Positions 52,450 to 60,762 of a stretch of 64,000 bases of DNA are shown one piece after another. Position 1 is the stretch's first letter; the number at the start of each line of letters is the position of its first letter. Below the pieces are notes generated by a model, which had not been told where the DNA came from, searched no databases, and saw only the letters and a list, made by a program, of their open reading frames with translations. This DNA is from Rosistilla oblonga. GTDB lineage: Bacteria > Planctomycetota > Planctomycetia > Pirellulales > Pirellulaceae. The position numbers and the translations under genes were made by a program. The stretch lies in assembly GCF_007751715.1 (NCBI RefSeq), contig NZ_CP036292.1:6641339-6705338 (forward strand), in the 5' to 3' direction.

Positions 52450-52806
52450 TCTGCAGTTCTCATCGTTTTATAAGGGTGGTTCGTCTAGCCGATGCACAGC
52501 CGCCAGAGTATGTCGCCGAGGAAGATCACGGCAAGCCCGGATCAAACCAGAAAACCGTTCACGACGCGGCAAACGTTACGACTGCTAAAACCCGCACGCA
52601 GCGCATCATTGAATCATTTCACGGAATGATCAAGGGCGAAATTCCACCCGCGGCGCCCCCACTTCCAGATGAATGCTAGGCTTCACCCGACCGACTCAGC
52701 AAACGCGTCGGAAATTATCAGATCCCACTCGCCCGCCGGGGCCGCTGAAGCGGCAGCCTCGACACGGCGTTCAGCGCTTCGAAGCTAAACTTTACAAGGT
52801 CACCGC
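52450..52806. other. Intergenic, no convincing gene
   Basis: 357 bases. A 67-codon frame at 52476-52679 has no recognisable features and looks accidental. Should contain the promoter of the TadE/VWA cluster. Confidence 0.45.
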
Positions 52807-53316
52807 ATGTCCAAATCAACACGTCGGAAGTCGAATTTCGTCGATCCCGAAACACAGCTCTCGCTGCTCAAGCGAATCACCCTTCACTGGTGCTCCTTCA
52901 TCGCCGCCAACAGCGTGGCATTGGTCATCTGGTTGATGCTGTTCGAACAGGAACCGGGAGCATCGTGGGGCGAGACGGGCAATCTGTTCATGCAGCGCTA
53001 CGCACCGTTCCTGATCATTTCGGCGGCGATGTTGCCGATCTTCCTGCGCGACACGATGCGATTGAGCAACCGATTCGCCGGACCGATTCAACGCCTGCGA
53101 AGAGCGATGGAGGCGGTCGCCGAAGGATCGCACGTCAAACCGATCAGCTTCCGCAAAGGGGACTTTTTGCAAGACCTCGCGAGCGATTTCAACCTCGTGT
53201 TGGCGCGATACCAAAAATCTCAGAGCGATTCCGCGACACGTGTTGTGAAATCGGAGCAGAACGAAACGCAGGTTTCGGCAGCTGAAATCGAATCCGAATC
53301 ACCCGTAAGTGTTTAA
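52807..53316 (+). CDS. Two-helix membrane protein with HAMP-like linker
   Basis: 169 residues. Two hydrophobic segments (about 32-48, FIAANSVALVIWLMLF, and about 70-88, PFLIISAAMLPIFL) are followed by a HAMP-like helix pair (LSNRFAGPIQRLRRAMEAVA, GDFLQDLASDFNLVLARYQK) and a polar tail. It has no kinase or methyl-accepting domain. First gene of a four-gene run on the same strand (gaps of 2-41 bases) with TadE-like and VWA proteins. Possibly a membrane partner of that secretion/pilus cluster; function unknown. Confidence 0.75.
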   Translation: MSKSTRRKSNFVDPETQLSLLKRITLHWCSFIAANSVALVIWLMLFEQEPGASWGETGNLFMQRYAPFLIISAAMLPIFLRDTMRLSNRFAGPIQRLRRAMEAVAEGSHVKPISFRKGDFLQDLASDFNLVLARYQKSQSDSATRVVKSEQNETQVSAAEIESESPVSV

Positions 53317-53331
53317 CAAGGCACCCCTACG

Positions 53332-53748
53332 ATGATCCAACAGTCCCCCATTCAACGACCTCGCGCGAAGTCGCGTCGCGGCACCGCGATCGTCGAATTT
53401 GCCGTCTGCCTGCCGCTGCTTGCGCTGCTGGTCTTCGGCACGATCGAAGCCGCCAGCCGGATCTTCCTGAAGCAAACGCTCAGCATCTCGGCTTATGAAG
53501 CGGCTCGGCAAGCGATCCGTGTCGGATCGACCACCGAAAATTCAAAAGCCAGTGGCGATTCGATCCTGACGGCTCGCAAGGTCAAGGGATCCCAGATCGT
53601 CTTTTCGCCAGCCGACATCACCAACGCCAGTCGCGGCGAATTGATCTCCGTCTCGGTCTCCGCGCCGACCCGAGACAACAGCCAGGTACTCGGCAAGTTC
53701 ATCGCCGACAAAACGATCACAGCAACCGTCGTGATGGTGAAAGAGTGA
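53332..53748 (+). CDS. TadE-like minor pseudopilin
   Basis: 138 residues. The type-II-like N-terminus SRRGTAIVEFAVCLPLLALL (Glu five residues after the cleavage-like Gly-Thr, then a helix to about residue 45) fits TadE, a minor pseudopilin of Tad pili processed by a prepilin peptidase. The rest is a small soluble domain with many short strands. It starts 15 bases after the preceding gene. Confidence 0.87.
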   Translation: MIQQSPIQRPRAKSRRGTAIVEFAVCLPLLALLVFGTIEAASRIFLKQTLSISAYEAARQAIRVGSTTENSKASGDSILTARKVKGSQIVFSPADITNASRGELISVSVSAPTRDNSQVLGKFIADKTITATVVMVKE

Positions 53749-53789
53749 GCCGCCTTGGCCGCGCTCTCCACACTGCAAGGATTAATCGC

Positions 53790-54842
53790 ATGACTCAACA
53801 GACAACTCAATCGGCTCGCCGACGCCAGACACCAGCCCAGCGGCGACGCGGTGCGATGATGATATTTGTCGCGGTGCTAATGATCGCTTTTCTAGCGACG
53901 GTTGTATTTTCGATCGACCTCGCTCACATGCATCTGACGCGTACGCAATTGCGTTCGGCGACCGATGCCGCAGCCAAAGCCGCCGCTCAAGAGCTGTCGG
54001 CGACTCAAGACCGCGGCGCAGCGCGGCGTCAAGCGAAAGCGATCGCCGGGCAAAACCTGGTTGCCGGCAAACCGCTGCTGCTGAACAACGCCGACATCAA
54101 ATTCGGACGGTCCATCGCCGATCCGCAAAGCGGCAAGTTCGTGTTCGATACCGCGGGCACTCCGATCAACAGCATTCAGATCCACGGCGACCGCTCCAAA
54201 GGCTCCGCCTCGGGAAGCGTCAAGCTGCTGTTTGGTGGGATCTTCGGCGTCGAAGATTTCCAACCCGAACAGGAAGCGACGGCAACATTCCTGGAACGCG
54301 ATGTCGTGCTGGTCGTCGACCGCAGCGGTTCGATGTTTGGCCAGAAAGCAAACGACCTTAAAAACGCGATCAACATCTTCGTCAACACGCTCTCGGGAAC
54401 TCCGGTCGACGAAGTCGTCGGACTCGCCTCCTACTCCAACACCGCCACCGCCGACGTGGCGTTGACGACGTCGCTTGGACAGATCACCACCGCGATGAAT
54501 TCGATGCGGTTCTCTGGAACAACAAGCATTTCGGCGGGGATGAGCGCCGGTGGTGCAATCCTCAGCGGAGGCCGCAACACCGATTTCGTCGAACGAACGA
54601 TGATCGTGATGACCGACGGCATCCACAACGCCGGCCGCGATCCGCAGATCGACGCGCAGATCCTCGCCAACCAAGGTGTCTTTATCCATACGATCACGTT
54701 TGGTGCGGGAGCTGACATCGCGCGGATGAAGCGGATCGCAACAACCGGCCGCGGCAAACACTTCCACGCCGCCAACGGTGCCCAATTAATCGAGATCTAT
54801 CGCGAAATCGCGCTCACCCTCAGCACCTTGATCACGAAATAG
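53790..54842 (+). CDS. TadG-like protein with von Willebrand A domain
   Basis: 350 residues. TadG-type start (RRGAMMIFVAVLMIAFLATV, then SIDLAHMHLTRTQLRSATDA, the usual TadG/pilus-assembly helix). VWA domain about 165-345: MIDAS motif VDRSGSMFGQ (DxSxS), SFSGTTSISAGM-type Thr region and IVMTDGIHNAG (Asp). Predicted surface adhesion or metal-dependent binding, as in Tad clusters. The start is ATG 53790; an upstream start is possible but would overlap TadE further. Sits between two TadE genes. Confidence 0.88.
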   Translation: MTQQTTQSARRRQTPAQRRRGAMMIFVAVLMIAFLATVVFSIDLAHMHLTRTQLRSATDAAAKAAAQELSATQDRGAARRQAKAIAGQNLVAGKPLLLNNADIKFGRSIADPQSGKFVFDTAGTPINSIQIHGDRSKGSASGSVKLLFGGIFGVEDFQPEQEATATFLERDVVLVVDRSGSMFGQKANDLKNAINIFVNTLSGTPVDEVVGLASYSNTATADVALTTSLGQITTAMNSMRFSGTTSISAGMSAGGAILSGGRNTDFVERTMIVMTDGIHNAGRDPQIDAQILANQGVFIHTITFGAGADIARMKRIATTGRGKHFHAANGAQLIEIYREIALTLSTLITK

Positions 54843-54844
54843 CC

Positions 54845-55279
54845 ATGAACAACAACCAACCCCACCGACGCCAACCGATCGTTTTCCGCAGCCCACGCTC
54901 GCGGCGCGGTGCGGTAGCGGTTGAATTCGCATTGACCGCGGGGATCGCGATCGCGTTCTTCTTCGCATCGTTCGAATTCTGCCGCGTCGCGATGATTCGG
55001 CACACGGTCGACAACGCGGTCTACGAAGCCGCGCGAACCGGGATCGTTCCCGGCGCGACCAGCAACGAAGTCCGAACCAAAGCCAACGAGATCCTGGCGA
55101 CGATCGGAATCACCAACGCGAACGTCAAGGTAACGCCGGCCAACATCAGCAGCGCCGCGACGAACCTGACCGTCGACATCACCGTGCCGATCGAAAAGAA
55201 CGCGTTTGGCGCGTCGCTGTTTTTCAAGGGCAAAAGCGTCCAACGCGCTCTGACGATGGCCCGCGAAACCGCTCAATAA
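54845..55279 (+). CDS. Second TadE-like minor pseudopilin
   Basis: 144 residues, N-terminal SRRGAVAVEFALTAGIAIAF with the Glu typical of pseudopilins, helix to about residue 50 and a soluble domain (TVDITVPIEKNAFGASLFFK). It begins 2 bases after the stop of the VWA gene, the tightest link in the cluster. Different enough from the first TadE to be a separate subunit. No TadA ATPase, TadB/C platform or prepilin peptidase gene lies in the window, so the machinery must be elsewhere. Confidence 0.87.
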   Translation: MNNNQPHRRQPIVFRSPRSRRGAVAVEFALTAGIAIAFFFASFEFCRVAMIRHTVDNAVYEAARTGIVPGATSNEVRTKANEILATIGITNANVKVTPANISSAATNLTVDITVPIEKNAFGASLFFKGKSVQRALTMARETAQ

Positions 55280-55690
55280 CCGGATTTCGGAAGCGGCTCT
55301 CCGGCTGCCTTCTCTCTCAAACCGCCGCCACGGCGAGTGATCGGTTCGCCGTTCAACTTGCCCTCTCTCTCGGCGCGGTCGCTCGCTGCGAATCGACAGC
55401 ATCCTCTCCCGCCAGCAAGCGAATCCGACTCAACGACCTATCGGTCCCGGAGTTCGCTGCGCGCTGCGCCGACCGCCCGACTAATCGGAACAACCGGAAA
55501 TCTTTGCCCAACGGGCCGCATGATGCATTTTTGCAACGTATGTTTCACTTAGGCAACATAACGGGCTGGCCGCTTTGCAATTCCACGCACCGCAGAACGA
55601 CTCACCGTGCGAAGCGTTTGCGGTCGCAGCCGACGTTCCTCGCGTTGCTCCTCGGCTCCCCAAAATCAATCCGTCGCTCGCTTCGTGTTC
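55280..55690. other. Intergenic, nothing recognisable
   Basis: 411 bases between the TadE gene and the next small secreted protein. No gene, terminator or repeat identified. Confidence 0.4.
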
Positions 55691-56218
55691 ATGATCCAAT
55701 TCAACGTCTCCCAATCGCTTCGGCTGTTCGCGTTGCTGTTGGCAACCGTCTGCCATCACCTGCCAGCCCACGGCGAAGACGCAACGGCCGCTGGAGAGCT
55801 GGGCACAAGCGTCTTGAATCAAGAGTCCTCGGTCGATGATCGGGAAGTCTATATCGTGACCAGCAAGCTTCGCGGCACCTTCCCCAAGGTCGGGGCGATC
55901 CTGCACGCTTCGATCGCGATCTGCCCCCAAGGCGTCTCGCCAGTGGTCTACGAAAATGGCGTTCCGGTCAGCAATTGTTACGAGTGCAAACTCTACGGCA
56001 CCCAAGTTTTCGAGCGTGGGTTCCAACTGGAGCGGAAGCGAATTGGCGTCACCGCCACCAAAGTCTGCGGCATCTCCGCCGAAACCGCCGAACGACGGAT
56101 GCGGAATCACCACGCGTTGAACATCCCAATCCTGAACGATTGCCGACATCACGTGATCCAGGCGTTGGGAATTCACAACCGCCACGGTCATCTGAAACGG
56201 CCGATCTCGCTGAAATAA
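55691..56218 (+). CDS. Small secreted protein of unknown function
   Basis: 175 residues with signal peptide (MIQFNVSQSLRLFALLLATV...HG). The mature part has four or five cysteines (ICPQGV, NCYECKLYG, KVCGIS, NDCRHH), which may form disulfides, and ends in basic residues. No family recognised. Upstream in-frame sequence is rejected because the signal peptide starts at the ATG at 55691. Confidence 0.55.
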   Translation: MIQFNVSQSLRLFALLLATVCHHLPAHGEDATAAGELGTSVLNQESSVDDREVYIVTSKLRGTFPKVGAILHASIAICPQGVSPVVYENGVPVSNCYECKLYGTQVFERGFQLERKRIGVTATKVCGISAETAERRMRNHHALNIPILNDCRHHVIQALGIHNRHGHLKRPISLK

Positions 56219-56266
56219 AACCGCGCGTCGATCGCCCGACGGCAGACGACGCGATCGCGCAAAAGA

Positions 56267-56719
56267 TCAGCTGAACGCGGCTCGCATCTTCCCAGCCAGT
56301 CCCCAGAACTGGTCCATGCTGGGCAGGGGATTTGCGCGATACTTGCCCGCCGACAACTCGACCTCTTGATCGACGTGGTTCGAGACGATCTCTTCGACCT
56401 TCGCTTGCGACAACTCGCTTTTTTCGATCTCCACCGCCAACAGCTCATCGGTCCGCTGCGATTCGATCTGGCTGTAATTGTAGCTGGGCAGGAAGATCGT
56501 TCCGTTATAGAAGTCGACAGCAAAGGCGACGATACCGGGGACGACAAACAACAGCAGCCCGACGCCATCCAGCGCGACCACCTTCCAATCGATCGGTCCG
56601 CCGCGCGGCTGTCCGACACGTTCGGGGAAGAAGATCGTTCCGCAACCGGGCAGAGTTGTCGCCGCGAGCGATAGAGAGGCTTTGATCAGAAACCGACGTC
56701 GATAGTCTGTGATTGGCAT
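56267..56719 (-). CDS. Putative lipoprotein or membrane protein of unknown function
   Basis: 150 residues. A twin-arginine-like YRRRF precedes a hydrophobic segment and a possible lipobox (ATTLPGC), then a second hydrophobic helix (VALDGVGLLLFVVPGIVAFA). The remainder is polar (SQIESQRTDELLAVEIEK). Could be a lipoprotein with a membrane hairpin. No family recognised. It converges with the preceding secreted-protein gene. Confidence 0.6.
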   Translation of the reverse strand: MPITDYRRRFLIKASLSLAATTLPGCGTIFFPERVGQPRGGPIDWKVVALDGVGLLLFVVPGIVAFAVDFYNGTIFLPSYNYSQIESQRTDELLAVEIEKSELSQAKVEEIVSNHVDQEVELSAGKYRANPLPSMDQFWGLAGKMRAAFS

Positions 56720-57075
56720 CGCGGGCGAAGCTCCCAGGTAACTGGAGGGGAATGAATTCGTAGACGGCGTCGTCGCGGATCGGTGACGTTGCCGCGACGA
56801 GACCTCGAATAACCAAAGGAGTGTTCACAGGTCCAGGTCAAAATATAGGTAAAGTCGATTTGCCGACTCCACTTTCCGATGCCGCCAGATGCAGCGGTTG
56901 TGCGGGCCGCGCCAACGATTCGCAAGTTCCCGCCTCGATTTCGACGAACTACTAGCGATGGGCCACAGGCCCAAAAAGAAAAGAAACGAAAAGATATCTT
57001 CACCATGGATCGGTGAGGACAAACGTTGGGCAGGGACGCCGATCTCGCGATCGCTATGTGTTGGAGCACCCTGCC
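56720..57075. other. Intergenic, divergent promoters expected
   Basis: 356 bases, AT-richer than its surroundings near 56850-57000 (AAAAAGAAAAGAAACGAAAAG). No gene assigned. Confidence 0.4.
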
Positions 57076-57852
57076 ATGATTCAACGTCCTCCGATCTTGT
57101 TGCTGTTAGCCGGAGGTCTGGTTGGTGGGCCCTACGTCGCCACCGAAACCGAACTCGGCCAATCGTTGCAAGCCAAACTGACTCAGGTCACCGCTAGCGG
57201 AGGCGATGCGCAAACCGCCGGTTGGACCTCGCCATCGGCCGACGGCTTGGATTCGCACTACAGCACCGAAGCCCTCTGGGCGCGGGGCGACAAACACCCA
57301 CATCGCGATCTCGATTGGTTGAGCCACCCCAGCCAAGCGCTCGCCGGCGGCCCGTTCCAAGACTTCCGCGACGTCTTGCGTTTTGATGCCACGCCCGCTT
57401 GGGTGACGGCTCAATTTTCGCGAGTCACGACCGTCCTGGCCGATCGCCAACTCGAAGGGCTCCGCGTCCCCGTCGTCACCGGCGCCAAACCGGACGACCT
57501 GGCGGGCACGATCACCTACTACTTCACCCCCCAGCATCGGCTGCAACGGATCAGCTTCAACGGCTTCACCGGCGATCCGACGCGGCTGGTTTCGCTGATG
57601 TTGGCCCATTACCACCTCTCCCCCGATCACTCGCTCGGCTCCGGTGGTTATTCGTACGGCTGGAATGGCACCCCGTCGAGCCTGATGAAGATCACGCCCA
57701 CTCCGGTGATCTATTCCGAGAGCCCCAACTCGCGATTTACTGTCTTTTTGGAACTGAACCAGCCGAATGGGCCTTACGGACTCAGCCACGCTGCGACCGA
57801 CATTCTCTCCGTATCGCGGACCAGCCAGACGCCGCAACGAACTTCTTATTAG
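57076..57852 (+). CDS. Uncharacterised secreted planctomycete protein
   Basis: 258 residues. N-terminal hydrophobic stretch (IQRPPILLLLAGGLVGGPYV) serves as signal or anchor. The mature domain has a repeated pattern: FDATPAWVTAQFSRVTTVLA, LRVPVVTGAKPDDLAGTITY, HRLQRISFNGFTGDPTRLVS and MLAHYHLSPDHSLG. It resembles a conserved planctomycete family of unknown role. The last 25 residues are a polar tail. The start at ATG 57076 is chosen for the hydrophobic segment. Confidence 0.6.
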   Translation: MIQRPPILLLLAGGLVGGPYVATETELGQSLQAKLTQVTASGGDAQTAGWTSPSADGLDSHYSTEALWARGDKHPHRDLDWLSHPSQALAGGPFQDFRDVLRFDATPAWVTAQFSRVTTVLADRQLEGLRVPVVTGAKPDDLAGTITYYFTPQHRLQRISFNGFTGDPTRLVSLMLAHYHLSPDHSLGSGGYSYGWNGTPSSLMKITPTPVIYSESPNSRFTVFLELNQPNGPYGLSHAATDILSVSRTSQTPQRTSY

Positions 57853-58150
57853 AATGTAGATGGCCGGGTCACCGGCTCGGCGAGGCAGGCAAAGAGCCGC
57901 CGCTGAGCCCCCTCGATTGGCGAATCGCTCCCAATCGCCCCCTCCACAGCGCTAGCGAATCGAGGCAACGAGCCCTCGCGTCGCGAATAAGCGCTCTAAT
58001 CGGTAGTGGGGGGGCTAGGTGATTTGGCGACCTTTACAGGGTAAATCTGGTATTCTTGGAATTGTTGAATAAGATGACAGCAGTTCACACCCCTCATTAA
58101 CTTCCGGCACGCATGCTCTCGTCCCAGGCCGGAGCGTATGGAGTTTCGAA

Positions 58151-59635
58151 ATGGCAGCTCGCGACGATTCCGTAATTCGCGGCAGTTTGATTACCTGCAT
58201 TATCGTTTTGGTCCTGTCGCTGGTCGGCAATTTCTTCATGTGGCAATGGGGCGATGCGGCTACGCAAGAGAAGACCAAAGCCAATGCATCGTTGCAAAAT
58301 GCGCAGAACCAAGTCCGAACCCAGGACAGCAAGATCCAGGTGATGGAGCGGATGTTGGGAGTCGGCCAGATGACCGATGCCGAATTCGCCCAGATGCTGA
58401 CAAGCGCTGGCGGCGACGAAAAGATGAACTTGATCGAACAGCAGTTCGCCCAAGACATGTCGTTGATGAACGAGGATGGCAAGAAGAACTACCACGAATT
58501 GCCATCGTTCCTGATGCGGACGATTCGCGACAAGTCGGCGCTGCTGGCTGCGGCGGAACAGCAGATCGCTCGACTGGGCAAAGAGAAAGATGCGATCCTC
58601 GAACGCGAAACCGCTCGTGCCGACAAGGCGGAAAAAGACAAAGAGGAGTTGAACACTCAGCTGCAAAAGACGATGGCCGATCTGGCCAAAGCCCGCGAGG
58701 ACCACAACCTCAAGCAGCAACAGATGCAGGACTTGTTGACCAAGTCGCAGCAACAGATCACCGCGATCACCACCTCCGCAGCTCGCGAAAAGACCCAGTT
58801 GGTCAAACAGTCGACGCAGTTGCAGACCACGATCGACGATCAAAAGAACACGATCGAAACGCTGCGTAACGATGAATTCGAAACACCTCAAGGACGCGTC
58901 GTCCACGTGATGCCAGGCGGCAACGTGGTCTTCGTCAACCTCGGCAGTGCCGACGGGTTGGTCACCGGCGTGACCTTTGGTGTGATCGATCAAGACGACG
59001 TTCGTGTAACCAACGTCGAACCGAAAGCGAACCTAGAAGTCACCGCGATTCTCGGTTCCCATCTGGCCCAGGCACGCGTGGTCCACAATCCAGATCTTCG
59101 CAATCCCGTCCTCGAAAACGACAAGATCTATACGCCCTTCTGGGCTCCAGGTCGCCGCGTCGAAATCGCGTTGGCGGGGCTGATGGATCTCGACGGCGAT
59201 GGTGCCGATGATTCGGACCGCATCAAGGCGATGATCAAATCGGCCGGAGCGATCGTGAGTGCTCAAGTCGATGCTCGCGGCGTCGAAACCGGCGAACTGA
59301 CCTTCGACACTCGCTTCCTTGTACTGGGAACCGATCCGGAGTTCAGCGATGGCGATCCCGACGCTCAAGCCGGCAACGCGACCGCTCTGGCAGCTGTCGG
59401 CAAGCTGAAGGCACGTGCCAAACAGCTCGGCATCACAACGATCTCGCTGAACAAGCTGCTCGGTTATCTCCGCAGCCTGGATCAAGATCTCGTGATCCCG
59501 CTGGGAACCGCTTCGCGAGCCGAAGACTTCCCACCGCTGAACACGGGATCTCATGGGAAACGCAGCCCCGGCACCGTCTCGTCCCTGTTCGATCGCAACG
59601 CTCCGAATCGCGAAAATTCGGGCGAAGACAAGTAG
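58151..59635 (+). CDS. Membrane-anchored coiled-coil protein
   Basis: 494 residues. One TM helix (about 11-33, SLITCIIVLVLSLVGNFFMW), then a long coiled coil (about 40-240) rich in Gln, Lys and Asp with heptads (KDKEELNTQLQKTMADLAKA). A globular C-terminal half follows with GRVVHVMPGGNVVFVNLGSA, a barrel-like motif, and a later region LTFDTRFLVLGTDPEFSDGD. Such proteins occur as conserved hypotheticals in Pirellulaceae. It may tether or space a periplasmic domain; no function can be assigned. Confidence 0.65.
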   Translation: MAARDDSVIRGSLITCIIVLVLSLVGNFFMWQWGDAATQEKTKANASLQNAQNQVRTQDSKIQVMERMLGVGQMTDAEFAQMLTSAGGDEKMNLIEQQFAQDMSLMNEDGKKNYHELPSFLMRTIRDKSALLAAAEQQIARLGKEKDAILERETARADKAEKDKEELNTQLQKTMADLAKAREDHNLKQQQMQDLLTKSQQQITAITTSAAREKTQLVKQSTQLQTTIDDQKNTIETLRNDEFETPQGRVVHVMPGGNVVFVNLGSADGLVTGVTFGVIDQDDVRVTNVEPKANLEVTAILGSHLAQARVVHNPDLRNPVLENDKIYTPFWAPGRRVEIALAGLMDLDGDGADDSDRIKAMIKSAGAIVSAQVDARGVETGELTFDTRFLVLGTDPEFSDGDPDAQAGNATALAAVGKLKARAKQLGITTISLNKLLGYLRSLDQDLVIPLGTASRAEDFPPLNTGSHGKRSPGTVSSLFDRNAPNRENSGEDK

Positions 59636-59651
59636 CCATCGCGTCGGCTTT

Positions 59652-59704
59652 CGCCGGCAGGGCACCACTCGCCGGCAGGGCACCACTCGCCGGCAGGGTA
59701 ACGC
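59652..59704. repeat. Short tandem repeat, three 18-bp units
   Basis: CGCCGGCAGGGCACCACT repeated at 59652 and 59670, with a third, diverged copy at 59688. Lies between the coiled-coil gene and the sugar transporter operon, a likely recombination-prone or regulatory spacer. Confidence 0.6.
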
Positions 59705-59746
59705 CCGCCGGACGGATCCTCTGCATCGCGACCGCTTCGGTCGCGA

Positions 59747-60745
59747 TCACTCCGCCTGTTGAGCCAGTTCGGCTTGCAGGCGTGCTCGCCGCGCGGCGGC
59801 GAAGCGTTTGACATATTCGTCGGCGATCACTCCGCCGAGAATCACGATCCCAATCACCGCAAATTCGATGTTGGTGGGGATCGCATCGATCAACGTGATC
59901 GAATTCTTCAGCACCTGCATCACCGCGGCTCCGATCACAACACCGATGATCGTCCCCTCGCCGCCACGCAAGCTGCAGCCGCCCAAGACCGCCGCGGCGA
60001 TCGCGTAGAGTTCGTAGAAGTTGCCAAAGTCGACTGGCTGGGCGCTGCCGACATCAAGCACAAACAGCATCCCCCCCAGCCCGCTCAACAGCGCACAGAT
60101 CATGTAAGCCAGGATTATCATCCGATCGGTGTTGATCCCGCTGTACCGAGCCGCAGTTTCATTGCGGCCCAAAGCCAGCATGTAGCGTCCGTAAATCGTG
60201 TAGTTCAAAAACAGGATCGCCAACGCGGCCACAACGGCCAGAATCAGACAGGGATAAGGGATTCCAAAGTCGGTCCCGGGCAACGGCATCTGACCTTGAG
60301 CCAGAGCTCGCAGCGATTGGTATCCGCTCTTGAATCCCTGCGTCTGATCTTGCACGATCCCGCGCGTGATTCCGCGATAGACCAACAGCCCGCACAGCGT
60401 GACCACAAATGGTTGCAAGCGGACCTTGGTGATCAGCAGGCCATGGCTGAGTCCGACCGCCAGCGAAATCCCCAACGAGACCAGTAAGGCCAGCGGCACC
60501 GAGAACTCTTGCTGGACTAACATCCAGGGCAAAAGACAACCGATCATGCAGACGACCGATCCGATCGATAGATCGATCCCACCGGTGATGATCACAAACG
60601 CCGCCCCCACCGAAATGATCCCAAACAGCGCGCTGCGGCGGATCAAATTCTCGATGTTAAACTGCGTCAAAAAGCGATCGCTCATCAGCGCCGTGACGAC
60701 GCAGATGAAGACCAACAGACCCAAGATGCCAAGTATTTTTTTCAT
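59747..60745 (-). CDS. Ribose-type sugar ABC transporter permease
   Basis: 332 residues of the RbsC/branched-chain permease family. Features: AAFVIITGGIDLSIGSVVCM, LVYRGITRGIVQDQTQG, GRYMLALGRNETAARYSGIN, AAAVLGGCSLRGGEGTIIGV (permease-ATPase coupling helix region) and LIDAIPTNIEFAVIGIVILG. Typical 8-10 helices plus a short basic cytoplasmic tail. Last gene of a three-gene operon (binding protein, ATPase, permease) and separated from the ATPase by only 17 bases. Confidence 0.92.
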   Translation of the reverse strand: MKKILGILGLLVFICVVTALMSDRFLTQFNIENLIRRSALFGIISVGAAFVIITGGIDLSIGSVVCMIGCLLPWMLVQQEFSVPLALLVSLGISLAVGLSHGLLITKVRLQPFVVTLCGLLVYRGITRGIVQDQTQGFKSGYQSLRALAQGQMPLPGTDFGIPYPCLILAVVAALAILFLNYTIYGRYMLALGRNETAARYSGINTDRMIILAYMICALLSGLGGMLFVLDVGSAQPVDFGNFYELYAIAAAVLGGCSLRGGEGTIIGVVIGAAVMQVLKNSITLIDAIPTNIEFAVIGIVILGGVIADEYVKRFAAARRARLQAELAQQAE

Positions 60746-60762
60746 GTTATCGAATCGTTCGT

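Noticed and set aside
52476-52679. 67-codon forward frame before the TadE cluster
   Set aside because: No ribosome site, no motif, ends just before an unrelated gene-free stretch.
59652-59704. Operator array for the sugar transporter
   Set aside because: It lies at the 3' end of the operon, not upstream of its first gene, so a role as an operator for this operon is unlikely. Reported only as a repeat.
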